This document shows positions 46,649-58,514 of a DNA stretch of 64,000 bases, one piece after another. The stretch spans positions 1-64,000 of the forward strand of contig MZZL01000044.1 in NCBI GenBank assembly GCA_002749535.1, written 5' to 3'. The position numbers were made by a program, and so were the translations under genes. The DNA is from Apophysomyces variabilis (taxonomy: Eukaryota; Mucoromycota; Mucoromycetes; Mucorales; Mucoraceae). Numbering within the stretch: position 1 is the first letter of the stretch; every line of letters begins with the position of its first letter. Under the pieces are notes generated by a model. That model did not search any database, was not told where the DNA came from, and saw only the letters and a list, made by a program, of their open reading frames with translations.

Positions 46649-47290
46649 TCCATCTTCACAAAGTATTTTACGATTATTCATGCAATAAACTTTGATAAAC
46701 ACCAGCTTAAATTGATCTCCCGATGTCCATGATACAAGAATGAGGTTTTCGCTGTTTTAGTGAGGCTATGCTTCCCTCTCACGCCTAAATTTTGATAAGC
46801 ATCCTAATTATTCCGACGAATGTGGAGTATTCCTCTCTCTCACACGTTATGACAATTATATATTCGGACAGACCCACTTGCATGAGATATTTCATTGCAA
46901 TCTTCTTTGTCTTATACTTTGACTTGCATATCTGCACCCATATGGTTCACAATGAAACAAAGCACATGTGTTTCTAGTGGTACACATATTAAGGACTTTT
47001 CGCGTATTTTTTGCCTTTTTGCACGCCATCATTGATCATTCTATACATCTTGAATGGCACGGCAGACTTTTCTTTTCATGTTCTACCATGGTCTACAAAA
47101 GAAGTCTAAACCTATTGAGAAAACAATGTACAGAAGACAATGCTAAGTTCTTTGACAGGTATTGTCAATTAACAAAATAGTGGCATTTTTGTCCAAAATC
47201 CCGTTTGCTTTCCTTTTCTTTTCTTTTCTTACTTGGCTCTCCAACAATGAATAACAATGGCTTGGCGGTCAAGGAGATCTTCCTCGACAG
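46649..47290. repeat. Second copy of the MYND-gene 3' flank
   Basis: Direct repeat of 41598-42298 including the AATAAA string. The MYND coding sequence itself is not present upstream of this copy, so only the flank was duplicated, or the gene part was lost. Confidence 0.8.
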
Positions 47291-47646
47291 ACCACATATC
47301 ATCTCCAAAGCATCATACAAGACAATAGCAGCATCATATCATCGCAACTAAAAAGGCTCAAACTGCATGAGCGCTATACAAAAGAAATTGAGTACGATAA
47401 CTATATTTACTTAGAGATGCTATCAGATGCTGATAATAGGAGCTTACGGAAGCGGAAAGAAAAAGGGGCACGTTTAAAGAACAACTACCAAAACTGTTTT
47501 TGTTAGTAGGCGAAATACCCTAAGCCAATCACAACGTGAGGAATTTTTGCTTGTCCAGGAAGTCATATAAATCATGCAAACATCTTCCCACACACTCACC
47601 TTTTGAATCGCTTTCCCTTGCCTTCCACTTGGTTTTCCATCTTGCC

Positions 47647-49609
47647 ATGTATCAGAACTATTTTGATACAGCCAATCCCAAAAGCCGGTCTATCAAGCAC
47701 GCTTATGCAAATAAGGAGGTTGATTTTCCAGAAGCATCTTACGAGAGCATGTTGAGCAAAATCAACGAAGACTTAATATGTAGAAATCACGAAGTGGCTG
47801 CTGTGTGGCTCACCAAATGGAACGTAAGTTGACTGGACAGAGTCAAAGGAACATATACAAGATTAGCCTACATATGTTGACAGATCCTGATTAAAACTCA
47901 AAAAACGTTAAGCAAAGAACAAACTCTAGTGTTCAGAACGCACTATGGGATATGTGGGTTTCGCCTAGTCTCCGTTAGTTCCCATTGAGATATCTGTGGT
48001 TCGCAATGTACTATTTTTTATAAGTAAAACATAGTCCATTGGGGCCCTATATTACAATCTGTAGCAGATTCCGAAACATTGCTTTCTGAAGTACTATTTT
48101 TTTTTGCCTTAATAAAAAATACTACATCAGGAACCAGCTACAAATTTGCAAACCATGTTTGGAAACAAGCATGTCCTTCTTTGTCTGTGCGAAGGCATGA
48201 TTTTATTCGCTTTAGTGACTCTATACTTTGTATTGCATAGGGGCTTGTTTTTACCAATGATGATGTAACACCACCAGAGACAAAAGCAGGATTGACATTT
48301 TGGATATCTGTAGGCCAAGAGATCAAGAAATCATGGATCTTAGTATGAGTTCGACAAGATATCTGAAGAGACGATGGACGGTAAACCTTCGCCATCAGCC
48401 GATCCATCAAACTTCCGCGTACTTGTATTTGGCTATAGCATGAAAATAGTAAGCTCTCAAGCACATTTGTGGTATATGTCGCTGTCGTAGTGTGACTTCC
48501 TAGTACTTGTGTTCCATGAACAGGATGATCGGAATTAACGTGTTTCCATTCACAGTGAACTTCTCTAGTTTGGAACACCGACTGCACCTCTTCTCTAAAT
48601 CAGAGATCTATCACCGAGGATGAAGACAAGGTGACACTGCTCTTCCGCAGTTATTACACTTAGCTAAATCATACGCCTATTGCCGAGAAGATCGTTTACT
48701 AATTACAAAGCCCGCATAAGATCAAATAATTATAAATAGGCAGACAAGTTGAAGGAAATAAAGATATCCAACAGTTTCAAAGGATTCTATCCGTCCCTTT
48801 TTCTATCTACATATAACACAACATTGACTTCCCAATTGTTCGGTTCTCACTTCTTTTTGAATATCAGACGTCCGGCAATTTTTCGATGCAAGATGCTGCA
48901 AACTTACCAGCACCGTCAATACGTTCAAGCTAGCCACCATTGGCCAAAACCTTGATATGATGGCAGCAAAGCTCTTGTCTAGCGACCTTACAGCTGTCTC
49001 CAATCTCAACGCGCTGAAGTAAGCGAAGTCTGCGGATCTCCATTATTTGGACTGTAATTTATCAATTTCTTTCATAGGCTGGCATTGTCAAGTATTGTCG
49101 ATAATCATTACGGGAAATATGTGTACTCTCTGGTCTCTATCAGTTCCTATTCAGCTATTTCTGGTTCCTGATGTACTATTTTGTATTAAGTGAAAAACAG
49201 TACATCAGGGACTACTTCCATACTGAACGTAAACGGTCCGTGAAATGTATTTTCAAGAAACATATTAGATGATGATAGCTTCTGGCGACAAGTATCCGCC
49301 ATGAATAGTCCCTTTCACCAGATCTCTCCCCATCTTTGCAAGCTTTTTTACCGTAACTTAGTCCGGGTATGCAACGGCTAATCGATCCTCGGTTGGTTCG
49401 AAACACTCACGGTCCTTTTTTTTCTTTTTTTTTTTTTTTTTTCCTCTGCAGCGTGGGCGCAACAGCTGGCAAGCTTGGTGACAAACTGCTGCAGTGATGT
49501 CGCAAAGGAACGTATGCTACTGCTTGAAAACTGTAACCTCGACACGGAAAAGCTCCAAATCTTAGATGTCGTGGACAAGATCGTCAAATGCTGTCAATAC
49601 AAAACATGA
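47647..49609 (+). CDS. Probable multi-exon gene, incompletely resolved, interrupted by MITE-like repeats
   Basis: The first exon (47647-47823) is clear: 59 codons from ATG, DTANPKSRSIKHAYANKEVD to VAAVWLTKWN, ending at GTAAGT in phase 0. Later coding-like pieces on the same strand lie at about 48868-49018 (after an AATATCAG acceptor; NTFKLATIGQNLDMMAAKLL, then a GTAAGC donor), about 49268-49366 (SFWRQVSAMNSPFHQISPHL), and 49463-49609 (WAQQLASLVTNCCSDVAKER to stop TGA). The phases of these pieces do not join simply, so exons are missing or the gene is decaying. Two MITE-like copies lie inside putative introns. No family recognised. Treat the span as a locus, not a finished model. Confidence 0.3.
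47941..48137. mobile_element. MITE-like repeat, copy B
   Basis: Starts CACTATGGGA and matches the reverse complement of copy A over its length, for example 'tacaatctgtagcagattcc' against the inverse of copy A. It ends with an A/T hairpin: 'gtactattttttttt' ... 'aaaaaatactac'. Confidence 0.55.
48138..48587 (-). CDS. Hypothetical open frame, 149 codons, truncated by a MITE
   Basis: On the minus strand, an acceptor-like TTTAG (about 48595) precedes an open frame containing SVFQTREVHCEWKHVNSDHP and SLQISCRTHTKIHDFLISWP. It runs to a TAG at 48138-48140, whose last base abuts MITE copy B. The 3' end may therefore have been replaced by the insertion. No domain recognised. It overlaps, on the opposite strand, the unresolved gene at 47647-49609, so at most one of the two is likely to be real over this interval. 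Confidence 0.25.
   Translation of the reverse strand: MQSVFQTREVHCEWKHVNSDHPVHGTQVLGSHTTTATYTTNVLESLLFSCYSQIQVRGSLMDRLMAKVYRPSSLQISCRTHTKIHDFLISWPTDIQNVNPAFVSGGVTSSLVKTSPYAIQSIESLKRIKSCLRTDKEGHACFQTWFANL
49100..49215. mobile_element. MITE-like repeat, copy C (half element, hairpin)
   Basis: Contains 'cctattcagctatttctggttcctgatgtac', the inverse of the end of copy A. It then folds back: 'cctgatgtactatttt' pairs with 'aaaaacagtacatcagg' across a 10-nt loop. Confidence 0.55.
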
Positions 49610-50025
49610 ACTGCTCTCAATATTAGTGGCTTCTTCCACTAAAACTGGTAGCATTGATACGTCTTCGAGCGTTTTTTACACTCTTGACAAACGACAGCAT
49701 TCTGTTGATGATGGTTTGTTAGTTCTTCCCTTTGTCTAGCGTCTTTGTCTCCTAATAAGTTTTATGATTATCTATGCTCTTGTTGATGGCTTTACCCATT
49801 TGTTTAGCATTGTTGTTCGTATTTATCTTATCGTTCCAGAATATATGATCGACTTCCTTGTCTTTTAGCTTTATAACCTTGTTTGAGTGTTTTAAAGAGT
49901 GTTCATGGAGCTGAAGATTCTATCTAACTTGAAACGCGTACAAATCCAGTTGCAATTTTTTTATTTATTTAACAGTACTCCAAACATCCAGTAGAACTAG
50001 AGAAACGGTTTGGCATATACAAAAT
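49610..50025. other. Intergenic between convergent loci
   Basis: AT-rich 3' flanks. No gene or repeat recognised. Confidence 0.45.
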
Positions 50026-51877
50026 TTAAATGCCGCCCATATTAATGTATTTAATGTTCATGTAGTCATCAATGCCAAACATAGAGCCTACAACCGTCGA
50101 TGAGTGCAACCAGTAAAGAGAAAGAAAAAAAAGACGTGTTCAGCCCTTACCTTCTCTTCCCATGCCGCTCTCTTTGATCCCGCCAAAGGGAGCATAGCAG
50201 TTGGAGATAATACCCGAATTAACACCAACCATACCCGATTCCAAACGCTCGGCCACACGCCAAATACGACCAATGTCTCGTGAGTAAAAATAGCCCGCAA
50301 GACCAAAAGGTGTGTTGTTTGCCATCTCGACTACCTCATCCTCTGTGGAAAACTCGAAAAGACCTGCTACGGGACCAAAGGTTTCTTCATCGGAGATAGC
50401 CATGTCCTTTGTCATCCCTGTCAGGACCGTGGGTTCGAAGAAACTACCGCCAAGGTGATTGCCACCGACGATGATTTTTGCGCCATATTTGACAGCATCA
50501 TCAATGTGTCTCTGAACTTTCTCCACAGCCTTGCTATTGATAAGCGGACCATGGGTTGTCCTTTCATGAAAACCATGGCCAACTTGGAACTCGCGCACTT
50601 TGTTTGCCAACCGGGTTGCGAACTCGGCATAAACACCCTTTTGCACGTAGATTCTGTTGGCACATACACATGTCTGACCGGTACCTCTGTATTTGGAGGC
50701 CAGTGCACCTTACCAAACAAATCAATAAGCAGTTACAATAAGCCTATGTAGAATACAGCATATATATATACCTTCAACAGCCGCATCAATATCAGCATCG
50801 TCAAACACGATGAACGGTGCATTTCCACCTAATTCCATCGAAAGTTTTTTCATAGTACTTGCCGATTGTGACATTAAAAGTTTTCCAACAGCCGTGGAGC
50901 CAGTGAAGGAAATCTTCTTGACAGTCGGGTTTGTACATAATTCTTTGCCAACATCAGCTACGTGGGTGTCGGTGGTGACAACGTTAACAACACCCGCTGG
51001 GATACCCACTCGCTTGGCTAATTCACATAGAGCCAGAGCAGAGTAAGGTGTCTCCGCTCCAGGCTTGATAACCACAGTACAACCCGCAGCCAGAGCAGCT
51101 CCTACTTTACGGGTAATCATAGCATTTGGGAAATCTATAAATCGAGGTTTAAATACGTCATCCAATAACTCATTCTTTTCTCTCTCTCTTTCTTCGGGAG
51201 CTATAATCCGTCGGGTGCTCCAACCTCTTGAGATGACTTACTCCAAGGTGTGATAATACCAACCACGCCAACAGGCTGTTTAATCGTCACAAAACGTTGA
51301 TTGGGGATATGCGATGGAATCACGGTACCATAAGTTCGCACAGCTTCCTCGGCGAACCACTCAAAGAATGAAGCGCCATATACAATTTCACCTCGGGCCT
51401 CCGCAATAGTTTTACCGTTTTCCCAAGTCAAAAGAGTTGCCAAGTCTTCTTTGTGGTTCAAGACCGCTTCATACCAACGTTTGAGCAAATCGTGACGCTC
51501 TTTACCGGTAGTGCGAGACCATGTTTTAAAGGCTTTTGAGGCTGCTTGGATGGCTTGTTTCGTTTCCTGAACGCCCATATCCGGGACCGTACCGATGGTT
51601 TGGTTGGATGCCGGATCTTCATGAAGTTTTCAGTCATATTAGCATTGCTTTATTTCCTTTTCTTTCTAACTCTCACCGTAAACTGTGAAGGTCTTCTGGC
51701 AAGACTGCCATTCATTATCAATAAACGCTTGTTGCCGAAATAAGTCAGGGTCGGATAGCTAGCGTATTGAAAAGGCAATATGAGTATCGTCCGGTCGGGG
51801 GAAAAGCTTTTTCTTTTCTTTTAGATAACACCTACTTTCGGGATAGGGGCGGAAGTGACAAGTGATTGTTTGGTCAT
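50026..51877 (-). CDS. UGA2: Succinate-semialdehyde dehydrogenase
   Basis: Oxidises succinate semialdehyde to succinate with NAD(P)+, the last step of the GABA shunt. Six exons: 51877-51836, 51758-51677, 51616-51242, 51134-50772, 50708-50151, 50087-50026. They encode 493 aa, the normal family length, and all phases agree. Features: [15 protein letters not shown] near the N terminus, TPWNFPNAM and [11 protein letters not shown] (cofactor site), FTGSTAVGK, the general base Glu267 in MELGG, and the catalytic Cys301 in GQTCVCANR. The Cys-x-Cys pair is the one that forms a redox switch in human SSADH. It ends with [13 protein letters not shown], then [16 protein letters not shown], as is typical of this subfamily. 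No clear mitochondrial presequence, so probably cytosolic. The small first exon ([14 protein letters not shown]) is the least certain part. Confidence 0.93.
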
Positions 51878-53031
51878 GAGGAAGGGAGTCGGTCTTATGT
51901 GAGAGCGTGAAAGAGAAAGGCAGTTCCTAATGTACGTTGTCCTCAGACTTGTTCGTAACATGCGAAGACGGAATCAGCGTATTGAAAAGCACGACGTGGT
52001 GTTTATTATTCTCGTTTTTGCCTGATTAAGTCGTGAGAATACCGGCATTTCAAACCTTATTTCAAATCATGGTCGGAGCCAGGAATTTCCGTTTCATGCG
52101 TTGCCTATGTAGCAGAAGATCGCATTGGAAAGGAAGCGGGGCGATTTGGTGCCACGCGTGTCAAACGTCATAATGAATCATGCTTTAGTTTTATACAGCT
52201 ATAACAGTGTAGACATGGATTTACTTGTTTCTATACACCACATTTGCTGAAACGTCTTGTAGCATAAGCTAACGATGGCGGGTTGGGGGGAACTGATGAG
52301 TAATATTTGTGGACAGCTCATTTCTGGATAAAACAAATACCCTTACATGTTAGCTGATCTCGCACTTTCTCAGTTTTAAAAAAAGCAAGACTTGATCAAA
52401 GATTTCAATACGGCTGTTGGGATACACTTCATTCTGCTGTAAAATAAGTTTTAACGTTAATCGTGGAATCTTGGCTCGACCGACTCTGAGTAACAGTGGA
52501 AATATACTCATTTTTCTGTTTGCTTGTCGTTCGTAGAGGGTAATCTGGGCACTTGTCTAATATCAAACTTTTGGTACGATATGGTCATTTCTCCAGGTCC
52601 TTTTGAGGAGCGTACAGTGCAGATCCATCATGTCACCGGTAACTGAATTTCATCTTCTCCTCGAATAGTTCAAGTACGTCAAAATGGGGGAGAGAAAAGC
52701 TTCTAAGATGCATTGCCTTTTATAGCGAACAAAAGGAATCGCTTCTTGATTGCAGGAAACGAAATACCTTGGCAGAGGTAATTTGCTAGTCTTGCACCGT
52801 TCAAGCAAAGCTACCTAGTAAATAGCTGGAGCACTTTCACGAGGTAGCACCTAATGATTAGATCAAGTAACGATATGCTGCGAAATAAGAGGAAAATGAC
52901 AATCGCAGAAGCCAATATGCAGATCAAAGAAAAAAGAAATCTATAAAATTACGACAGCTATTAGATCATTGTCCGTTGTTTCTTTTTATCCTGCTTTCAC
53001 CTCAAGCAGTATTAGAAAACGAAAAGAAAAG
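51878..53031. other. Divergent promoter region between SSADH and orphan protein B
   Basis: About 1.15 kb without coding sequence. It serves two divergently transcribed genes. A CT/AG-rich tract adjoins the SSADH start. No conserved site recognised. Confidence 0.45.
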
Positions 53032-54264
53032 ATGGCCCATTCTGCCACGGATATCCAGGCTTATTTTCGTCAAGCAAATTATACGATCATCTACATGAGC
53101 ATTTGCTTATCCTGCACGGTATGGCAGATTTTGACAGTGGTCCTAAAACTACGGAAAAGACGCATTCTCGCATATTATGCCGTTTTTCTGGAAACCTTGC
53201 TATCCTTTTTTGCCATACTATGTAGTTTGCTTAACCCAGTTACGGATCTCAGCTGTGAATTTGTAGGTTCAGCTGCTAAGAATCTAACGTATTTTTGCTT
53301 ATTTCTTGTCGTTATCGTAGCGTTATTGGGTTTCGATCATTTCTGTTAATCTTGGTAGTTGCGTTGTTCAGATGATCCTGCTATACAAGGCTTACGTCTG
53401 TTACGGAACAAAGCTATGGCTTATGGTTGTCGGGACCAGTATCAACCTCGGTTACGTGGCGCTAACAATCCTCTACGCTACCGTTGCACGTGTACCGACG
53501 TATAAAGATGTCACTGGAAACTGTTTGGTAAGTATTTTCATCGAAAAGAAACATAACGAACTATTACTTAACCAAAGGTTTTCTCAATAGCTTGACAATT
53601 GTAATTATTATAGTGTCAACATGCTAGGCCACGTATCTTATTGCTTTTTTTTGTATTAGTGGAATGGCCTGCTCTTGCTAAGCTAGGTTTGGATATAGCA
53701 AGCAACACATTTTTGACATTGGTATTTTTCTTGATACTGTACAATTATCAACGAACACTTAAAGCACGTTGGCGAGACTCCTTGTACAAGAATGGCATGA
53801 TCTTTTCGTATGGAAGAATTAATTCTGACAGAAGCAAACTCATATCCTAAATAGTATTGGCGTAATCTTCACTAACTTGATCATTGCCATCTTAATCTCC
53901 GTAAGGGCCATGGGTGGACTGTCTGCAGACCTTTATTCTTTTGAATGTAAACAAAACGCAACTGAGCGAATACATTGACTTAGCGTAATCTTTGTTAGGG
54001 GTTGTTATTGGATACCTGTTAATCAAGCAGTTCAAGATTGACCGTCCCGAAGAAATGGCCGATGAAAATACGGATCAGTTGAACCATGATTGCGATGGGT
54101 TATCGCGGCGACCACAACCGGCTCACTTTGACGTGGGAGAAGATATCATGATTCGAAACAGTGTTCTTTCTGGCACTGTACGTCCAGAGTACTCCATATA
54201 CTGCCAAAACTGCAACAGGGCCCTTTTCCATATCGACGAATTACAGAATTTGGAAAAAATTTAA
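53032..54264 (+). CDS. Orphan seven-helix membrane protein B
   Basis: Six exons: 53032-53262, 53321-53527, 53591-53612, 53660-53807, 53855-53946, 53999-54264. They encode 321 aa and phases agree. Exon 3 is a 22-nt microexon and the least secure. Helices: IIYMSICLSCTVWQILTVVL, ILAYYAVFLETLLSFFAILC, VSIISVNLGSCVVQMILLYK, LMVVGTSINLGYVALTILYA, LDIASNTFLTLVFFLILY, IGVIFTNLIIAILISVRAMG and WVVIGYLLIKQF. The order, the loop before helix 5 and the polar C-terminal tail parallel the protein at 19345-20850. The two share layout more than sequence. The tail contains CQNC. Receptor function is inferred from topology. Ligand and G-protein coupling are unknown. Confidence 0.72.
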
Positions 54265-54668
54265 CATAATGTTGATAATGTCGTCTGATAATGAATGATA
54301 ATAAACTTTAATCGTGATACTACTAATACTTTAACCGATCTATCCGCTTAGAAGAGGACGATCCTAATAGGTAAATGATTTAATGCAAACATTCACTATA
54401 TTCACCGTCGAAGCGGCTTGAGCCACTACATGGATCACTCATCGAAGGCCTCAGTCATTGAGAGGTGATTTTGACGCTATGTTTCCTCCATGACCAAAAA
54501 ATCGAATGATTTTCACAGTCCAAGGACACGTTTACTTGATATGATGATAGAAAAATATGAACAGGGTCTATGCTTTTGTTCTGCCGAAGATGGATTGTCA
54601 TGCGAAAGATGCAAAGCGAATTTTTTTTTTTTCATTTTCTCGTTAAGTCTAATATTTTTGAGCTGTAT
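54265..54668. other. Intergenic between convergent genes
   Basis: 3' flanks of orphan protein B (AATAAA near 54300) and LSG1. No gene supported. Confidence 0.5.
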
Positions 54669-56889
54669 CTACAAGTAGTCATAGCCGGCACCGCTAGTTC
54701 TAGCCTTTGATCTCTTTCCCTTCTTATGCTTCTTATCCGAAATGTCGGAATCACCTCGAACAGAAGCTGCTAATGCCAATCGCTCACGTCGGCCCTGAGG
54801 AATAGGAGTACCGTCATCAGCAATCATGCGCTGGTGAGGGTATAACTGTGTGCGCGAGTAACCGGCCCCGATGGCACTCTTTGCCTTGCCTCGTACGCTA
54901 GGAGCTGCCATATGTGCTTTAAAAAATGCATTATCGACTGCTTCCGTCTTGGAGCCAAGCGGTGCAGAAGGACGTCCAGCAGGGGCAACATAACTGAGAG
55001 CGCTTGCTGGTACACGTGTGGTCGGGGCCAGTTTTTTATGTACTTTCAACGCAGCCTCATGGTTCTCTCGGTTGAATTCGTCTGCATCGTATCCAGGGGG
55101 GGGATGACAAAAGAGCAATTTACCCTATTCAACGTTTAACGTCATTCGTGATGCTAAGCATCCTAAAACTTACGTTTACGTAATCTTTCAAAATATAGCG
55201 CGCTGCACGGGCTTCATCGGGATTACCCTGGCTGGATCTGAAATAACCTCTTGCAACTGAAAGATCGTCAATACTGCATAACTATGATGTTCCTCATACG
55301 TACTAGCATAAGTCGAGCAAAGTTCTGCACTTGTAGGAATACCAGTACCACCGTCTTCTATCGGCTGCACCCTGATCCTAATACCGTATGTTGCTTCAAG
55401 AACATTTTGAGGGATTCGCCTTGCCACAAGCCCCGTTGGACCTGTATGTTCTCGAAGTTGATCGATCGGCAACACACCATTACAGACTTGATCTGCTTTT
55501 GTAGTTGAAAACGTCGGAAACACTAAACCAGGGCAATCACATAACACAATCGATGGTGTGAGGTGAATGGTCTGAAAGTGTTTTGTTTTTCCAGGTGTAG
55601 AGGATACTGACACACGTTTTTCTCCAATCAACGCATTAATAGTACTAGACTTTCCGACATTAGGATATCCCACCAGACCAATGGTGATTTTCTGCTCGTC
55701 GTCAAGTTTTGGTGTCTCTTCAATCAATAGATCCAGTAAATCCGTTGTGGTGCGAATTCGTATCCGATCATCCTCATTTGATGGCTGCTCCTTTTGCTCC
55801 GAAATATGAGTGTCTGCAAGATCCTCTGCCACTTTGTCCGTATTTTCTGCATCTGAACTATGTGATTCAGTATCGTCGTCGTCGCCATCGATCGCCTTTT
55901 CTGCTCGCAACGCCTTTTCAAGATCTTCCTTTTCTTTTCGAGCCTTTTCTTCCTCCTGTTGTTTTGCAGCTAAAGCAGCAGAGAAAAACGTATACCGAAT
56001 ACCTTGAGCATCCAAGTGATCTGCCCATCGACGTCTACAAGGTGGTTAATTTCTACTACCCCAATGTTCATGCAGGCTGACCTTTGTTCCGCAGTTAAGA
56101 AATCACCCTTGTTAATAAGCAACAGATTGCGCTTCTGCGGATCAACTTCTTTCACATATTTTTCCAAGTCAGCACTTCGGAAAAGTAAAGGATTTCTGGC
56201 ATCCACAATTTGAACAACAAGCTGCGAACGTTCAATTACTCTCCAAAGCTGGCGCCACACTTCGATGTTTCGTTCGAAAGGAGTCAACAACAAACCCTCT
56301 TCTTCCTCTAACCTGTGATGTTGATAAGACTACGAGTGTCATAGCTATTTCTTTCTTACTTTGCCATTCCACGACGCCATTCCAAAAACGCTTCTCGTTC
56401 ATTTCTTTGTACTTGCTCAGCTGTCATCGATTTGTCCCATTGTGGTCGTCGAGGTACTGATAACTTATCCACGTTGGCTTCTTGTTTCTTCAGTCGCTCT
56501 TTCTCCTCATTTTCAGATAGCAAAAACGGGTTCAGATAATTGTCTTCCACCACTCTAACGTTCAATCGCTCTACTTGAGGTCAAATTATGCACGATTCAG
56601 CATGGTTCCTGACCTGCAGTGAAGTCTGTTCCAGCCAGTTGTGCTGTAGAAAGAAACGCTTCCAGATCGTTTTCTTGGGTAATACTCTGCATTTTGACCC
56701 AATTTGGTTCTTCCGCAATATCGGTCGTGTGCTACGAACAGAATTACTAATGAATTGCTGCGCTCACAGAGCTTTTGCGATAATTACAAGTTTTCCTTCG
56801 TCAACAGCAATGGCACGTTGACCTTGGAATCGCGAGCGAATGACCGCTCGACCAAGCGATCCTGCAGGTTTCTTTCCTTTTGGTGGCAT
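54669..56889 (-). CDS. LSG1: Large-subunit GTPase LSG1
   Basis: Cytoplasmic circularly permuted GTPase that releases the export adaptor NMD3 from pre-60S ribosomes. Seven exons: 56889-56788, 56731-56614, 56570-56360, 56312-56082, 56034-55304, 55256-55174, 55124-54669. They encode 643 aa, close to the 640 aa of yeast Lsg1, and all phases agree. The N terminus MPPKGKKPAGSLGRAVI is the usual basic start. Motifs in permuted order: DARNPL (181), NKGD (G4, 211-214), then GYPNVGKS (G1 P-loop, 343-350), TPGKTKHFQT (G2), DCPG (G3, 387-390). A charged helix (KQQEEEKARKEKEDLEKAL) and acidic insert separate the two halves, as in the family. A C-terminal ARYILKDYVNGKLLFCHPPP segment and Lys-rich tail complete it. 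Confident assignment. Confidence 0.95.
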
Positions 56890-57169
56890 GACAGAAGAAA
56901 GGGCTTTCAAAACTTTTCGATTAAGTGCAAATCTGTCCGTTCGGTTTCCATGTAACGAATTCTCGTCCACTAAGCCACAGGGATCAAATAAGCCCCGTCA
57001 GAATAAGAATTGGAGCCTACTGTAGAGCCTATTGCTTGTGAAAACGGAAGCCTCCCTATTTTCTATCCTTTTTACGAGAAAACAATAAAGAAAAAAAAAA
57101 GTTGCCCGTTTCTTTAAGGAGTTCAAATGAAACCAACAGTTTTAATGTAAATTGTTCGAAATATTATTA

Positions 57170-58514
57170 TTAGCACGTGTCTTGTACTCCATGTGTCCAT
57201 ATATAAGAACCAAGAATGGCAAACATTAAGATCTGAGCAAGGACAATGGAGATAGCCGCATATTTGTATGAACGTGCGAAAGGAAGAGTGGTTAATTCCA
57301 CCTAGAGATAGAATGAATTGACTGTCAATAATTTCTTACCATTCTTCCACATACCGTGAATGTAGATATTGTCGTCAAACAGCCTAGATCATGCTCCCGT
57401 TATTTTTCACAATGAATATAAAACACTCCACTAACCACAAAAACCAGTTGCTAAAGCATTTGTCACGTCGCAGTCTATTATATTTAGATTTCCCGAAGAT
57501 TGCGCTACGGTAATGCCGCCGAGAACTGCTGTACCAAATACATTAGCAGTAAAGGTACCCCATGGGTATTTTCCGTGTCCAATAGTATTTAAACGTGCTA
57601 AATACCATCTCAAGAGAGCCCCTACAGGAGCAAACACGCATGATAATGCCAAATCACGGCGAGAAGGTGCGAAAATGGCGGCCATGACAACAGCCACCCA
57701 AGATAAGACACCAAATATCATAATGCAGTAATCATGTGCTTTCAGTCGTCGTAGGCTGTATCCGCATGCCACAATTTTCGTGCGCTTCTCTTTTTCAATC
57801 GTCCAAAGCTTGCCTGCATGATATCCGAACTGTAAACCACAAAGAGACATTGCAATCGTAACTAAGAATTGCGATATAGCAGCTAAAATATTATAGCCAG
57901 TAGCATGATCGACTCCATGATAGTTTGAAAATTCCTTAAAAATATCCAGCTGCCACGATGAAAAAGTGGTAATAGATCCGCACAGGCCAGTGGATAACCC
58001 TGTATGGAGGGGTAAATACCTGTGAAACACATTAGGGCCCTAAAATATATAGAAGTTCAATGTCTGTTTTTTTTTCACCATTGCAAAAGTTTGATTTTGC
58101 TCCAAACCACAGCGCCCATGATAAAGCAACCAATCCATTGCGCATAGACAAGTCCAAAGACTGGCGCCCCATTATACGTTTCCAGACTTTGTAGACCAAC
58201 GCGTATTAAGGTACCAAGGATAGAGAATGGAATAAGAATGCCGATAATGGGGCATTTGTTTTCATAAACAGTCAATTCGACAGGCTCTGATGGCGGTTTG
58301 TATATGCGATCAAAATCGATTTCTTCTGATGGTTTTGGATCTGGAATGGGTTCAACCAGGTCGATGTTTATGTCACGCGAGAGATTCTCCGTGTCTACGA
58401 GCGAAGGAACACGTTCCATGGGCTGGATTAACTTTGCTTCATTCTCGCTCTATCCGATTGTTTGGCATCGACTGAGATGGAGCAATAAGAAGGTACCTGT
58501 TGATCACTGCTCAT
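57170..58514 (-). CDS. FEX1: FEX/CrcB-type fluoride export channel
   Basis: Exports fluoride across the plasma membrane. The eukaryotic form is a fusion of two CrcB domains. Five exons: 58514-58497, 58422-58079, 58019-57436, 57383-57355, 57301-57170. They encode 368 aa (yeast Fex1 is 375) and phases agree. The N-terminal about 60 residues are acidic and cytosolic. Domain 1 includes IPFSILGTLIRVGLQSLETY and TGLCGSITTFSSW (about 131-143). Domain 2 includes FAPVGALLRWYLARLN, YPWGTFTANVFGTAVLGG and TGFCGCLTTISTF (about 312-324). Each has the conserved G-F/L-C-G-x-x-T-T-x-S-T/S signature with the Thr and Phe track residues. Domain 2 has Ile where Phe is common in the first position. The fifth exon supplies the last helix. 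Fluoride-inducible regulation is not visible. Confidence 0.93.
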
